DNA of 64,000 nucleotides from UA16 sp002292325. GTDB taxonomy: Bacteria; Bacteroidota; Bacteroidia; Flavobacteriales_D; Sanyastnellaceae. The DNA lies in assembly GCA_943788645.1 (NCBI GenBank), contig CALSRC010000001.1, positions 248,001 to 312,000 on the forward strand, in the 5' to 3' direction. A model generated the notes under the pieces. That model was not told the DNA's origin. It did not search any database and saw only the letters and a list, made by a program, of their open reading frames with translations. The position numbers were made by a program, and so were the translations under genes. This document shows positions 33,088-40,787 of this stretch, in pieces (position 1 is the stretch's first letter; the number at the start of each line of letters is the position of its first letter).

Positions 33088-34413
33088 TTAGCGAAGGACC
33101 TGCAGCCGCGTTACTCCGGTGGTATCATCGGTGTTGATTTGCAACATGTAGAACCCATTCGGGAGGTCGAATTGTTGTTGCGATCCGCGTTGAACGTTGG
33201 GCCAGGACGCAACCTGCTTGCCGGTCAGATCAAAAACTAGCACATCGGCTGTGGCGTCTGCTCCGGACCACGAAAGGGTCAAAGCGTTTTGGGCGGGATT
33301 GGGATAAGCATCAATAACGAGTTCGGTCCGAACGTCCTCCTCGATTCCATTGATGTTGCCCAAATCTGCTCGGAGGCAAAATGCGCCGGAAGCCTTCCAC
33401 TCGTATCCTTGATTTTCCCAATGGTAACCGTCAAATCGGAGGTAATAGGTCTCCCCTTCTTCGCTGTTAAAACCGACTTGACTCCAAAAGGACCCTGCGT
33501 CAAAGTCGATGTCCTCATTGCAAGAAATAGGGATCAATTCTCCGCAATCGCCTTTGTACAGGGCCATTTGGCTGTCCCAAGCAAAGTAATAGACGAACGT
33601 CTCGTCCCCTTCTTGACACTGTGAGTGCGTGATGGTATACGGGTTTCCGTCTCCTGTCCAGCTGAACCAAACAGAGCCGTCATCCACACCGTCGGTCCAG
33701 CATTCTGCTCCGAGCATGTCCGCATTCGGATTCATTTCAATTCCACTGCCACTGGGGGAGTCATTGAATGGTCCAACGAATCCGGGAGTGCTAGCGGTTG
33801 TGGCTTCGAATAAATCGTCGATACCCCGTGAAGATTCACAAGCGACATGATCGGTCATCGGCTCGACTTGGATTCCACCGATGCAGAATGAGCCTTGTGC
33901 CACGCCTTCCCAAGTCCCACCTTCATAATGGTTGAAACCATCAATCATCAGGTAATACTCAACCCCTTCTTCTGCTTTGAAATCCATCCAAGCATGCCAC
34001 CAACCCCACCAGGGTTGCATGTCGTCATTCCCCATTACAAAGGAAAGGCTGTCACATGTGCCGGTATACAAGGCCATTTGGGTGTCGTTGCTGTAGATGG
34101 CAGAACCTGGACAATTCCACGTCAAGATTTGGTAGACGTTGCCGTCGCCGGTGAACTTGAACCAAATGTTTTGGTCGACCGTGGGCTCAGATTCACCAGG
34201 GGCAATATCAAACCAAAAGTCGACCAAGTCCGCTGCCAAGGTCGAATCGCCGGTGGCTTCAAGGTTGGAATAGGGACCGACCGATGCGCCTTCACCCATA
34301 CCAGGGGCGAATAAATCTGAAATATCAATTGCGCCCGAACACAAATCATTCTCGGGTTGGGCTAGGGCGGAGCCTGTTGCTAATACGCAGGCTAGGAGGG
34401 TGGAAATTCTCAA
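33088..34413 (-). CDS. Secreted protein with two tandem beta-sandwich-like domains and T9SS sorting domain
   Basis: A 441-residue exported protein with a signal peptide (GSALAQ). Two homologous domains of about 155 residues follow each other. Both contain paired landmarks: IWFKFTGDGNVYQI versus VWFSWTGDGNPYTI, TQMALYTGTCDSL versus SQMALYKGDCGEL, and EEGVEYYLMIDGF versus EEGETYYLRFDGY. The layout resembles bacterial pre-peptidase C-terminal or carbohydrate-binding modules. A sorting domain begins at DAYPNPAQNALTL. No catalytic residues are evident. Its start appears to be TTG at 34413. Function is unknown; a binding role on the surface is a guess. Confidence 0.75.
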   Translation of the reverse strand: MRISTLLACVLATGSALAQPENDLCSGAIDISDLFAPGMGEGASVGPYSNLEATGDSTLAADLVDFWFDIAPGESEPTVDQNIWFKFTGDGNVYQILTWNCPGSAIYSNDTQMALYTGTCDSLSFVMGNDDMQPWWGWWHAWMDFKAEEGVEYYLMIDGFNHYEGGTWEGVAQGSFCIGGIQVEPMTDHVACESSRGIDDLFEATTASTPGFVGPFNDSPSGSGIEMNPNADMLGAECWTDGVDDGSVWFSWTGDGNPYTITHSQCQEGDETFVYYFAWDSQMALYKGDCGELIPISCNEDIDFDAGSFWSQVGFNSEEGETYYLRFDGYHWENQGYEWKASGAFCLRADLGNINGIEEDVRTELVIDAYPNPAQNALTLSWSGADATADVLVFDLTGKQVASWPNVQRGSQQQFDLPNGFYMLQINTDDTTGVTRLQVLR

Positions 34414-34477
34414 AGGAATAGGTTTTTAGTATTGCAATAAAGTTATGCGATGCGATGTGAATCACAAAATGAACACA

Positions 34478-35707
34478 TCATTTCCAGAGCCCGGTCATGA
34501 CGTGCGGCTCCGGGCTCGGGTTGGTCCAAGCGAGAAGGACCCCAGAATCCAGTCCGACGAGGGCGGGAAATCCACCTGCTCGACGTTCGCTAGCAGGAAC
34601 CAAAACTTCAGGGGATTTTGTCAAAGGAAGACCTTGGTTGTTCCAGTGCTTTCCAACCCAGTTAACGCCTCCGGTTGCATTGGTTTCGAGCCAGACCGCG
34701 TAGAATTCACCATGGCCGTCCACGGCTGTGGCGATTCGGCCAAGTGGCGCGTTGACATGAAGCGGTTTGGGATCGCTGTATTCGGAATCTGCCGGGTTCC
34801 GCCACGCATGGTAAATGGTCGGTTCATTGCCCGCGGCGGTATACCATACAGCAAGAAATCGATCGTTGTTTTGAGCCAGCGAAGCGCCATTGACAGGGCA
34901 GGCGGCGATCTTCCAACCGTCTTCGTGGAGCAGTTTGGATGCCGAGCATTCACCACTTTGCACATTGATTTGCAGGCGACTAAAGTCTCGAATTTCGACT
35001 GGAAGCCGATCACGGTATATCAATTCATATGTCGAGTCGGAGGTGGCGGCGGCCGTCATTGGACAGCAGGTGCAAACCGATGAATCGAGCAGGGACTCCT
35101 CTTGCCATCCCTCCCTAGTCCAATTGTTCATTCGCAGTTCCATGCGGGCTTGAGACGGATCTGGATGTCCATCGAAATCCCGTCCATCAAGCCATACCAT
35201 TTGCGCCCCGTTTTCGTGAGGGAGCCACTGCGCGAAACCATGCTCAGCGATAGCGGTGTCTTGGTGAGGACGTGTAGGGCCGCTCCAGGTGTGCCCGTAA
35301 TCCATACTCCGTACGGCAGCGATGTCGTATGTAAAGTCCCCTCGGGGATCGACGGTAATCCAATGAGCGTAGACCTCGCCGTTCAGCCCAAATGCCATCT
35401 GAGGACGATCGGCCCAATTGACAAGCATCGCACTGTCCGATGCAATCGATAGGTGATCTTGCCATTCACGATTTTGCCAGCGCGCCCATTTAAGCGTGGA
35501 GTTAGAGTCATCAGACTGAACATAGGCCAATGCAGGCTGACCCTCGCCATCAGCAAGCAATTGAGGGACGTGGGTTCGTGGAGACAGTGACTGAACGAAT
35601 TGGAGAGGTCCATAATCGTCAGTACATCCCGTAAGCAGCAGAGCAGCGAGCCCAATGTACCTCCTAGAAACATTCGCTCGCTTCAATAAGCACTTTGTTG
35701 TATTCAT
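34478..35707 (-). CDS. Sialidase-like propeller lipoprotein with CxCC motif
   Basis: A 409-residue lipoprotein (lipobox LLTGC) with a six-bladed-propeller-like repeat pattern, for example LKWARWQNREW and RSMDYGHTWSGPTRP, the last containing an Asp-box. Around residue 211 there is a CTCCP motif, seen in a family of Bacteroidota and other proteins annotated as exo-alpha-sialidase. The Arg triad of true sialidases is not visible to me, so hydrolysis of sialic acids is doubtful. The closely spaced cysteines might bind a metal. ATG 35707 is chosen over a TTG three codons upstream. It stands alone, without T9SS signal. Confidence 0.65.
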   Translation of the reverse strand: MNTTKCLLKRANVSRRYIGLAALLLTGCTDDYGPLQFVQSLSPRTHVPQLLADGEGQPALAYVQSDDSNSTLKWARWQNREWQDHLSIASDSAMLVNWADRPQMAFGLNGEVYAHWITVDPRGDFTYDIAAVRSMDYGHTWSGPTRPHQDTAIAEHGFAQWLPHENGAQMVWLDGRDFDGHPDPSQARMELRMNNWTREGWQEESLLDSSVCTCCPMTAAATSDSTYELIYRDRLPVEIRDFSRLQINVQSGECSASKLLHEDGWKIAACPVNGASLAQNNDRFLAVWYTAAGNEPTIYHAWRNPADSEYSDPKPLHVNAPLGRIATAVDGHGEFYAVWLETNATGGVNWVGKHWNNQGLPLTKSPEVLVPASERRAGGFPALVGLDSGVLLAWTNPSPEPHVMTGLWK

Positions 35708-35818
35708 CACTTGCAAATGCGAGTATAGGGAGGAAAATCCATCCCAACATGCTGATTCCTACGGAGAATCTTGCTGAGCGACTGAAAACTTTGGCACGTC
35801 GAAGTTGGTCAATCTTGA

Positions 35819-36241
35819 CTAGTTATCAAATGAGATTTCAAGCTCAATGGTTGCATTGACCGTAACGGAGCAAACAGGCAGCATATTGAATTCATCAGGG
35901 GTGAGTGTTACAGTGGCTGTATAGTCTCCAGCGATCCCAGTAATGTCTTCGTCTGTGCTCGTGAAATCGTCGGGGCCGCTCCAAAGAACGCTATACAATC
36001 GATCGTTTTCTGCGGTAATTATCAGGTCAATTGAGCCACCGGAACCTTGATCTGACGTGGTCAAAACCACGACATCAATGCAGGGAGTGGTGTTTATTCC
36101 GTGAAGCGAACTGTCTGAATCTGCAAGATGTACCCTACCCAGATTCCCCGCGACTACATTGTACACCCCTTTATTGATCGTTGAAATCGCCACCTGCAGT
36201 TGTGTTGTGGTTTGCGTAAGTGATCTTATTGGAGAAGCCAC
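35819..36241 (-). pseudogene. Displaced C-terminal part of the collagen-like surface protein, with SprB-like repeat
   Basis: This frame overlaps the end of the collagen-like gene by 71 bases. From INKGVYNVVAGNLGRV onward it continues the head-repeat rhythm of that protein, and then it has a SprB-like repeat (GGSIDLIITAEND, LWSGPDDFTSTDEDITGI, YTATVTL) ending at ISFDN. Its own upstream part has no signal peptide and reads as an out-of-frame version of the head repeats. I therefore read it as the original C-terminus, shifted out of frame near 36172-36190. A small independent gene is the alternative, but less likely. Confidence 0.6.
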
Positions 36242-38696
36242 CTAAAATTGATGAAATAATCGCTGTGGAGTCGATCACATTCCCGCTGCCTCCTAAAATT
36301 GTGTTTCCTAATGATTGCGTTGTATTAGCGAAGCCACCAACAATGGTGTTGTATTGTCCTTGAGCTGTATTGTAATCTCCACCTGTTACAGAAGAGTAAG
36401 TCCCGGAAACCGTATTTCTGAGACCACCTGTGATCGATGCGCCTTCGGCTTCAATGTTATTGTCGTATCCCGCTACGATTCCACCAAAAGAGGTGTACGT
36501 GTGCCCCGCGCCCACAATCAAATTGTGTGAACCTGTTTTCTCATCTGCGTCAGGGTCTGTTGTGCCATTATATGGAGTGCTATCGTAATTTTCATTCTCA
36601 TTGTATCCAATGATGATATTGCCCAGACCATTCACTTCAGCATTGGTTGAGTCACCACCGTTGACGATCGCAAGATTTGCCCCGGCAATGGTCAGCGTAT
36701 GGCTAGCCGTGTCTACCGAGAGGTAGTCTGAGAGATTCGCCATGCCGCTTGACACCAGGTAGTATGCATCCGTTTCACCCTCTTGGCCGTTCAGTGAGTC
36801 ACCGACGAAAGAATTTTCTTTTTGGCCGATGATGGTGGATTTCATTTCAGATGCGACATTAAAGCCTCCCCCCAGGACGGAAGAGACTTCCCCCACTGCC
36901 GTGTTCCTCACACCTCCCGAAACATTGCTCGCATAGCCGGAAGCGGTATTGAACGAGCCTCCAGATACCGATGAATTGAGGTAAGATGCGGTATTATAAT
37001 AACCACCCGAAACGGAAGTGGTTGTAGAGTCTGCTTTGTTCCAAGAACCTCCAGACACCGATGAATAATCTCCATCCGCACTATTAAATAGGCCACCTGT
37101 TATGGAAGATTCTCTCCCAGAAGCGTTGTTTAAACGACCTCCCAAAACGGAAGCTGATGAGCCACTTGCAATGTTCAAATACCCTCCCGAAACGGAAGAA
37201 GAATCTCCCGAAGCGGTGTTGTTGACTCCACCAGAGATGGAAGCATAAGTGCCGGAAGCGGTATTCAATTGTCCGCCTGAGATGGAGGCGTAATTGTCGG
37301 AAACGGTATTCAATTGCCCTCCCGATATAGACGAATAAGCAGCGGTAATTGTATTCAATTGCCCTCCTGATACAGAAGAAAGAGCGGCAGTAGAATCAAT
37401 GTTATTTTTATTTCCGCCGGAAATAGCGCCCCAATAGCCATTGACGGTGTTTTCGCCTCCCCCGGAAACGGAACTTTGATCGCCGATCGCCTTGTTGAAT
37501 CCTCCTCCTGAAACGGAGGAAGACTCACCTGAAGCGATGTTACCGGATCCGGCTGATATGGAAGCATAATCTCCAGATGCCGTGTTATTGAATCCGCCCG
37601 CTACGGAGGAATAATCACCCGATGCGACATTTTGCTTGCCACCGGAAACGACGGATGCATAGCCGGAAGACAAATTGCCTTCACCTCCTGATGTCGTCGT
37701 ATGGTTTGATGTTGCTTCATTCAACAAACCTCCTGGAATGGTCGAAGCCCAGCCAGATGCGGAATTCGCCTCCCCACCCAAAACAGATGCGGATCCGCTG
37801 CGGATCGCGTTGTCATGGCCTGCAACCAAACCTCCAAATGAGGAATAGGTGTGGTTCATTCCCACAACCAAATTATGGGACCCGGTTTTGGCATCCCAAT
37901 CACCTGCAGATTCATCGATGCCGCTGTTTTCGTCGTATCCAATGATGATGTTGCCAAATCCATTTACAGTTCCGTCGGTCGTTCCTCCTCCACTGAGAAT
38001 TTGAAGATTGGCTCCGGAGATGATCAACCGATTATTGGCGGTGTCGACTTGGAGGTAGGTTGATAAATCGGCGATGCCGTCAACGCCGTCCGCACCTTGT
38101 GCGCCTGTCATTCCTTGATCACCTTGAGGTCCTTGTGCACCGGTTTCGCCTTGAGGTCCTTGTGCACCGGTTTCGCCTTGCGCTCCGGTATCACCTTGCA
38201 GACCTGTTAGGCCTTGTATTCCTTGATCGCCTTGAGGTCCTTGTGCACCGGTTTCGCCTTGAGGTCCTTGTGCACCGGTTTCGCCTTGCGCTCCGGTATC
38301 ACCTTGCAAACCTGTTAGGCCTTGTATTCCTTGTATTCCTTGATCGCCTTGAGGTCCTTGGGGGCCGGCGACGCCCTGCTCGCCCTGTTCACCATCGTCA
38401 CCGCTGACCTTTAATGTATTGGCGGCTATTTCTGCGGCCTGTTGAGGAGTTATGGTAACCCGAGCCGTATTTGCATCTACAGCGGCCCATAATGCAGACA
38501 AATCTGCCGTTCCGCCGGCTACGCTGGCTATATTTTGAAGTTGATCAATTTGAGCTTGAAGATCGGCCAACAAAGCTTCTAGCGCTAGAAGGTCCAAGTT
38601 GGTATGCGCTTCGTTGCCGATCATAGCCCGATTGATCTGGGCATTTGAATGAAGAAAGAAACTACCAAAGACCAATAAAAATAGAAATTTACGCAT
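36171..38696 (-). CDS. Collagen-like, head-repeat surface protein (adhesin-like)
   Basis: An 841-residue exported protein. A signal peptide (FFLHSNAQ) is followed by a helical coiled-coil segment (LLALEALLADLQAQIDQLQN), about 35 Gly-x-y triplets (residues about 100-205), then two copies of a module that starts LSTYLQVDTANNRL or LSDYLSVDTASHTL, has GNIIIGY and GSHNLVVG or GSHNLIVG, and runs into about 30 head repeats with SVSGGxxNxASG periodicity. The repeats look like the YadA-type trimeric beta-roll, and collagen triplets also trimerise, so a trimeric stalk-and-head fibre is likely. No T9SS domain is seen; the frame stops early compared with the repeat rhythm (see the neighbouring entry). 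Confidence 0.75.
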   Translation of the reverse strand: MRKFLFLLVFGSFFLHSNAQINRAMIGNEAHTNLDLLALEALLADLQAQIDQLQNIASVAGGTADLSALWAAVDANTARVTITPQQAAEIAANTLKVSGDDGEQGEQGVAGPQGPQGDQGIQGIQGLTGLQGDTGAQGETGAQGPQGETGAQGPQGDQGIQGLTGLQGDTGAQGETGAQGPQGETGAQGPQGDQGMTGAQGADGVDGIADLSTYLQVDTANNRLIISGANLQILSGGGTTDGTVNGFGNIIIGYDENSGIDESAGDWDAKTGSHNLVVGMNHTYSSFGGLVAGHDNAIRSGSASVLGGEANSASGWASTIPGGLLNEATSNHTTTSGGEGNLSSGYASVVSGGKQNVASGDYSSVAGGFNNTASGDYASISAGSGNIASGESSSVSGGGFNKAIGDQSSVSGGGENTVNGYWGAISGGNKNNIDSTAALSSVSGGQLNTITAAYSSISGGQLNTVSDNYASISGGQLNTASGTYASISGGVNNTASGDSSSVSGGYLNIASGSSASVLGGRLNNASGRESSITGGLFNSADGDYSSVSGGSWNKADSTTTSVSGGYYNTASYLNSSVSGGSFNTASGYASNVSGGVRNTAVGEVSSVLGGGFNVASEMKSTIIGQKENSFVGDSLNGQEGETDAYYLVSSGMANLSDYLSVDTASHTLTIAGANLAIVNGGDSTNAEVNGLGNIIIGYNENENYDSTPYNGTTDPDADEKTGSHNLIVGAGHTYTSFGGIVAGYDNNIEAEGASITGGLRNTVSGTYSSVTGGDYNTAQGQYNTIVGGFANTTQSLGNTILGGSGNVIDSTAIISSILGGFSNKITYANHNTTAGGDFNDQ
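38113..38328. repeat. Two tandem copies of a 108-bp repeat in the collagen-like region
   Basis: Copy 1 (38113-38220) and copy 2 (38221-38328) differ at only two positions, and a third, partial copy follows. The unit is 36 codons, or 12 Gly-x-y triplets, so changes in copy number stay in frame. Confidence 0.9.
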
Positions 38697-38945
38697 TGCA
38701 AGAGGCTTTTTTATAAAACTCGACTAAATAGTAAAATTAATAAATAAAGAAGTATAAATTACGTATAAACGATTGTTGTGCCTTTTGTAGAGTCTGATTA
38801 AACGTCTCGTACTTCGCTGTAGATTTCGTTCATATTCAGTCATCGTGCCTGATGTGACGGGTGACTAGATAAAATTGATTTCTACTGACTTTGAACGAAA
38901 TAGGTGGCCGTTGTGGCATTTGACCGAGAAGCAGCTAACACGAAA
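38697..38945. other. AT-rich spacer with no gene found
   Basis: This stretch of about 250 bases lies upstream of the collagen-like gene and before the tRNA terminator. It is AT-rich with no convincing reading frame, RNA gene or clear TAnnTTTG element on the reverse strand. It probably contains the promoter of the collagen-like gene, which I could not locate. Confidence 0.5.
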
Positions 38946-38976
38946 AAGCCCCGCTATCGCAATGATAACGGGGCTT
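38946..38976. terminator. Intrinsic terminator after tRNA-Cys
   Basis: Stem AAGCCCCG/CGGGGCTT with an inner extension of four pairs after one mismatch. Reverse-strand reading ends in TTTTT just after the stem, 16 bases past the tRNA 3' end. It could also work in the other direction. Confidence 0.8.
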
Positions 38977-38991
38977 CCTTTTTAATCGTTG

Positions 38992-39062
38992 AGGTCCGAA
39001 GCGGATTCGAACCGCTGTAGCAGCTTTTGCAGAGCTGAGCCTAGCCACTCGGCCATCGGACC
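38992..39062 (-). tRNA. tRNA-Cys (GCA anticodon)
   Basis: Reverse strand: the acceptor stem GGTCCGA pairs with TCGGACC, with T as discriminator base (U73, typical of tRNA-Cys). The anticodon arm is CAGCT-CTGCAAA-AGCTG with anticodon GCA, and the T arm is AGCGG-TTCGAAT-CCGCT. The 71-base gene does not encode the CCA end. It is followed by a strong terminator and stands alone. Confidence 0.95.
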
Positions 39063-39143
39063 AATAATCCCGACAAAATCATGTCGGGTCCGCAAATATA
39101 CGAAAAGGATTGGGCCAAGGTTACATGTCAAACCGGGGAAATG

Positions 39144-39151
39144 TACATTCG
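39144..39151 (+). promoter_or_regulatory. -7 element four bases before pssA
   Basis: TACATTCG, then CACC, then ATG at 39156. It lies inside the upstream extension of the frame and so argues for the inner start. Confidence 0.55.
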
Positions 39152-39155
39152 CACC

Positions 39156-39980
39156 ATGAACGCGAAAAAATACGTGGCCAATGCCTTGACAATGGGTAAT
39201 CTCCTTTGTGGCGTGCTGGTCATTATTGGTTTGTTCATCTGGCCTTTTGGGGCCACAGTAATTGAACCGCTCCATGAATTTGGAGCCTTGTCCCAGGAGT
39301 GGAAAGGCTGGGGCATGTTGACCTTGGCGGGCATCTGGTTGCTCGGGCAGATCTTCGATTTATTTGACGGCATTGCGGCGCGCTGGGCGGGTTCGGATGG
39401 AGCGATGGGCACACAACTTGATAGCATCGCAGACGCGGTAACGAGTGGCGTAACACCGGCAGTTGTTGGGGTCATGTGCTTGCATGCTTGGACACCGGCG
39501 ATTCCTGCAGTGCTGAAGTTTTTGCCATTGACAATGGCGATGGCTGCGACGTATCGATTGGCTCGTTTTAACGTGGAAGCCTCAGCCGGAGAATACACGA
39601 GTGGTTTCAGCGGGATGCCTGCACCGGCAGGAGCGCTTTGGTGGATTGGCATTTTGTTGGTTGGCGCACAGTATGAGATGTACGGTTCTTGGGGCCTATA
39701 TGGAACGGGGGGATTGGTAACGGTCGTTGGGGCTATTGCGATAGGAAGCACATTGATTCCTTGGTGGATGGTGAGTCGTCGGCCCATGTTGGACTTGAAA
39801 GGATGGGGTAAAAACAAAGATTTCGACCGAAAACGCGTGGTGTTTTTGTCAGGCATGGTGGCGGTTGGATTGCTTGCAGTATTTTTTGGCCGTGCGCTCG
39901 GGTTGGGAATGCTTGCCGCGTTACTTTTGTACGCGATGGGAGGATGTTACATCCAACGTCACTCAAAACAACCACAGTAA
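39156..39980 (+). CDS. pssA: CDP-diacylglycerol-serine O-phosphatidyltransferase
   Basis: A 274-residue integral membrane enzyme that joins CDP-diacylglycerol and serine to phosphatidylserine, the precursor of phosphatidylethanolamine. The CDP-alcohol phosphotransferase signature DGx2ARx8Gx3Dx3D is complete, within the stretch from FDGIAARWAG to TQLDSIAD. About seven hydrophobic segments surround it. The start is placed at 39156, in front of NAKKYVANALTMGN, since a -7 element lies just before; the longer frame to 39081 would add 25 residues without family character. It is followed by purS one base after its stop. Confidence 0.9.
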   Translation: MNAKKYVANALTMGNLLCGVLVIIGLFIWPFGATVIEPLHEFGALSQEWKGWGMLTLAGIWLLGQIFDLFDGIAARWAGSDGAMGTQLDSIADAVTSGVTPAVVGVMCLHAWTPAIPAVLKFLPLTMAMAATYRLARFNVEASAGEYTSGFSGMPAPAGALWWIGILLVGAQYEMYGSWGLYGTGGLVTVVGAIAIGSTLIPWWMVSRRPMLDLKGWGKNKDFDRKRVVFLSGMVAVGLLAVFFGRALGLGMLAALLLYAMGGCYIQRHSKQPQ

Positions 39981-39981
39981 T

Positions 39982-40245
39982 ATGACATTTCGCGCTGCCA
40001 TTGATATCATGCCGTTACCGGCCCTGTTGGACCCCCAAGGGAAGGCGGTTTCCAGCAACATGCACAACATCGGACTGGCCAACATTGGCAATGTGCGCAT
40101 CGGAAAACACATCACCCTGGAAGTGGAAGCCGCGAATCTAGCCGAGGCTGAAGAGCAAGTGAAGTTGGCATGTGAAAAGCTTTTAGCAAACCAGATCATG
40201 GAACAATTCGAGTTCCAAGTTGAGGCGGTTGAGCTGGTGGCTTAA
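39982..40245 (+). CDS. purS: Phosphoribosylformylglycinamidine synthase subunit PurS
   Basis: An 87-residue protein. It opens with FRAAIDIMPLPALLDPQGKA and has NIGNVRIGKHITLEVEAANL, the typical PurS strand-turn-strand pattern (LLDPQGKA is a family hallmark). PurS is a small subunit that forms a complex with PurL and PurQ for purine synthesis step four. Neither purL nor purQ is nearby; the gene sits with pssA. The start at 39982 is one base after the pssA stop and agrees with homologues; the longer frame lies inside pssA. Confidence 0.88.
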   Translation: MTFRAAIDIMPLPALLDPQGKAVSSNMHNIGLANIGNVRIGKHITLEVEAANLAEAEEQVKLACEKLLANQIMEQFEFQVEAVELVA

Positions 40246-40264
40246 GGGCCATTTCCTCAAGACA

Positions 40265-40771
40265 TTACAACAAACCTTGCGCCAAGAGCAGGGCGAATAA
40301 TTCGACCGCTGTTGGCATAGCCCCGAAGACGGAAATGCGGTCAAACCCGCTCATGCTATCCTCTTTATAGAGACCATAGACTCCTTCGTTGAAGGCGTGA
40401 GGCCGGAGCGTATAAACCAAATCAAGCGGGAATGTGCTATCACCGATGAACAGCTTGATGGCATCACCATCCCGTTCGGTCGTGTACATGATGGCGTCGC
40501 TGAAATGTGAGTCCCCTTGAATCAATTGCCCATCACGAACGGAATAGACCAAGTCAAACACGCTGGTAGAATATCCTTTGAAGATTTTGTTGGGTAGCGT
40601 CGTCCAGATCACTTGCCCGCGCCAATCTCGACCTTGACGCACCACGCCGTTCTCCACATGCAGGATCATTTCGCTCCATAGCATGCGGTCGTCTTCAAAA
40701 ACCTCCACTCGCTGCTGAGTCCAGGCGAAAACACTGCTTGTAACGAAATAGATGAGTGCTATACAACGCAT
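40265..40771 (-). CDS. Exported protein of unknown function
   Basis: A 168-residue protein with a likely signal peptide (IALIYFVTSSVFAW) and a beta-rich body that repeats a strand pattern, for example VFDLVYSVRDGQLIQGD and FPLDLVYTLRPHAF. The final helix (TAVELFALLLAQGLL) may be hydrophobic or lipophilic. I do not recognise the family. It is next to pgk on the same strand, 16 bases after the pgk stop, so it may belong to the same transcript. Confidence 0.55.
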   Translation of the reverse strand: MRCIALIYFVTSSVFAWTQQRVEVFEDDRMLWSEMILHVENGVVRQGRDWRGQVIWTTLPNKIFKGYSTSVFDLVYSVRDGQLIQGDSHFSDAIMYTTERDGDAIKLFIGDSTFPLDLVYTLRPHAFNEGVYGLYKEDSMSGFDRISVFGAMPTAVELFALLLAQGLL

Positions 40772-40787
40772 TTCCTTGGATGTATCG

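Noticed and set aside
38100..38400. Periodic repeats that might be a CRISPR array
   Set aside because: The repeats are contiguous without unique spacers and encode Gly-x-y triplets in a long reading frame.
39128..39856. A 242-codon frame antisense to pssA
   Set aside because: pssA has a complete CDP-alcohol phosphotransferase signature; the antisense product is rich in Pro and Ser and looks like a shadow.
40240..40265. A terminator between purS and the convergent hypothetical gene
   Set aside because: The CTTAAG/CTCAAG stem is imperfect and short and no T run follows.
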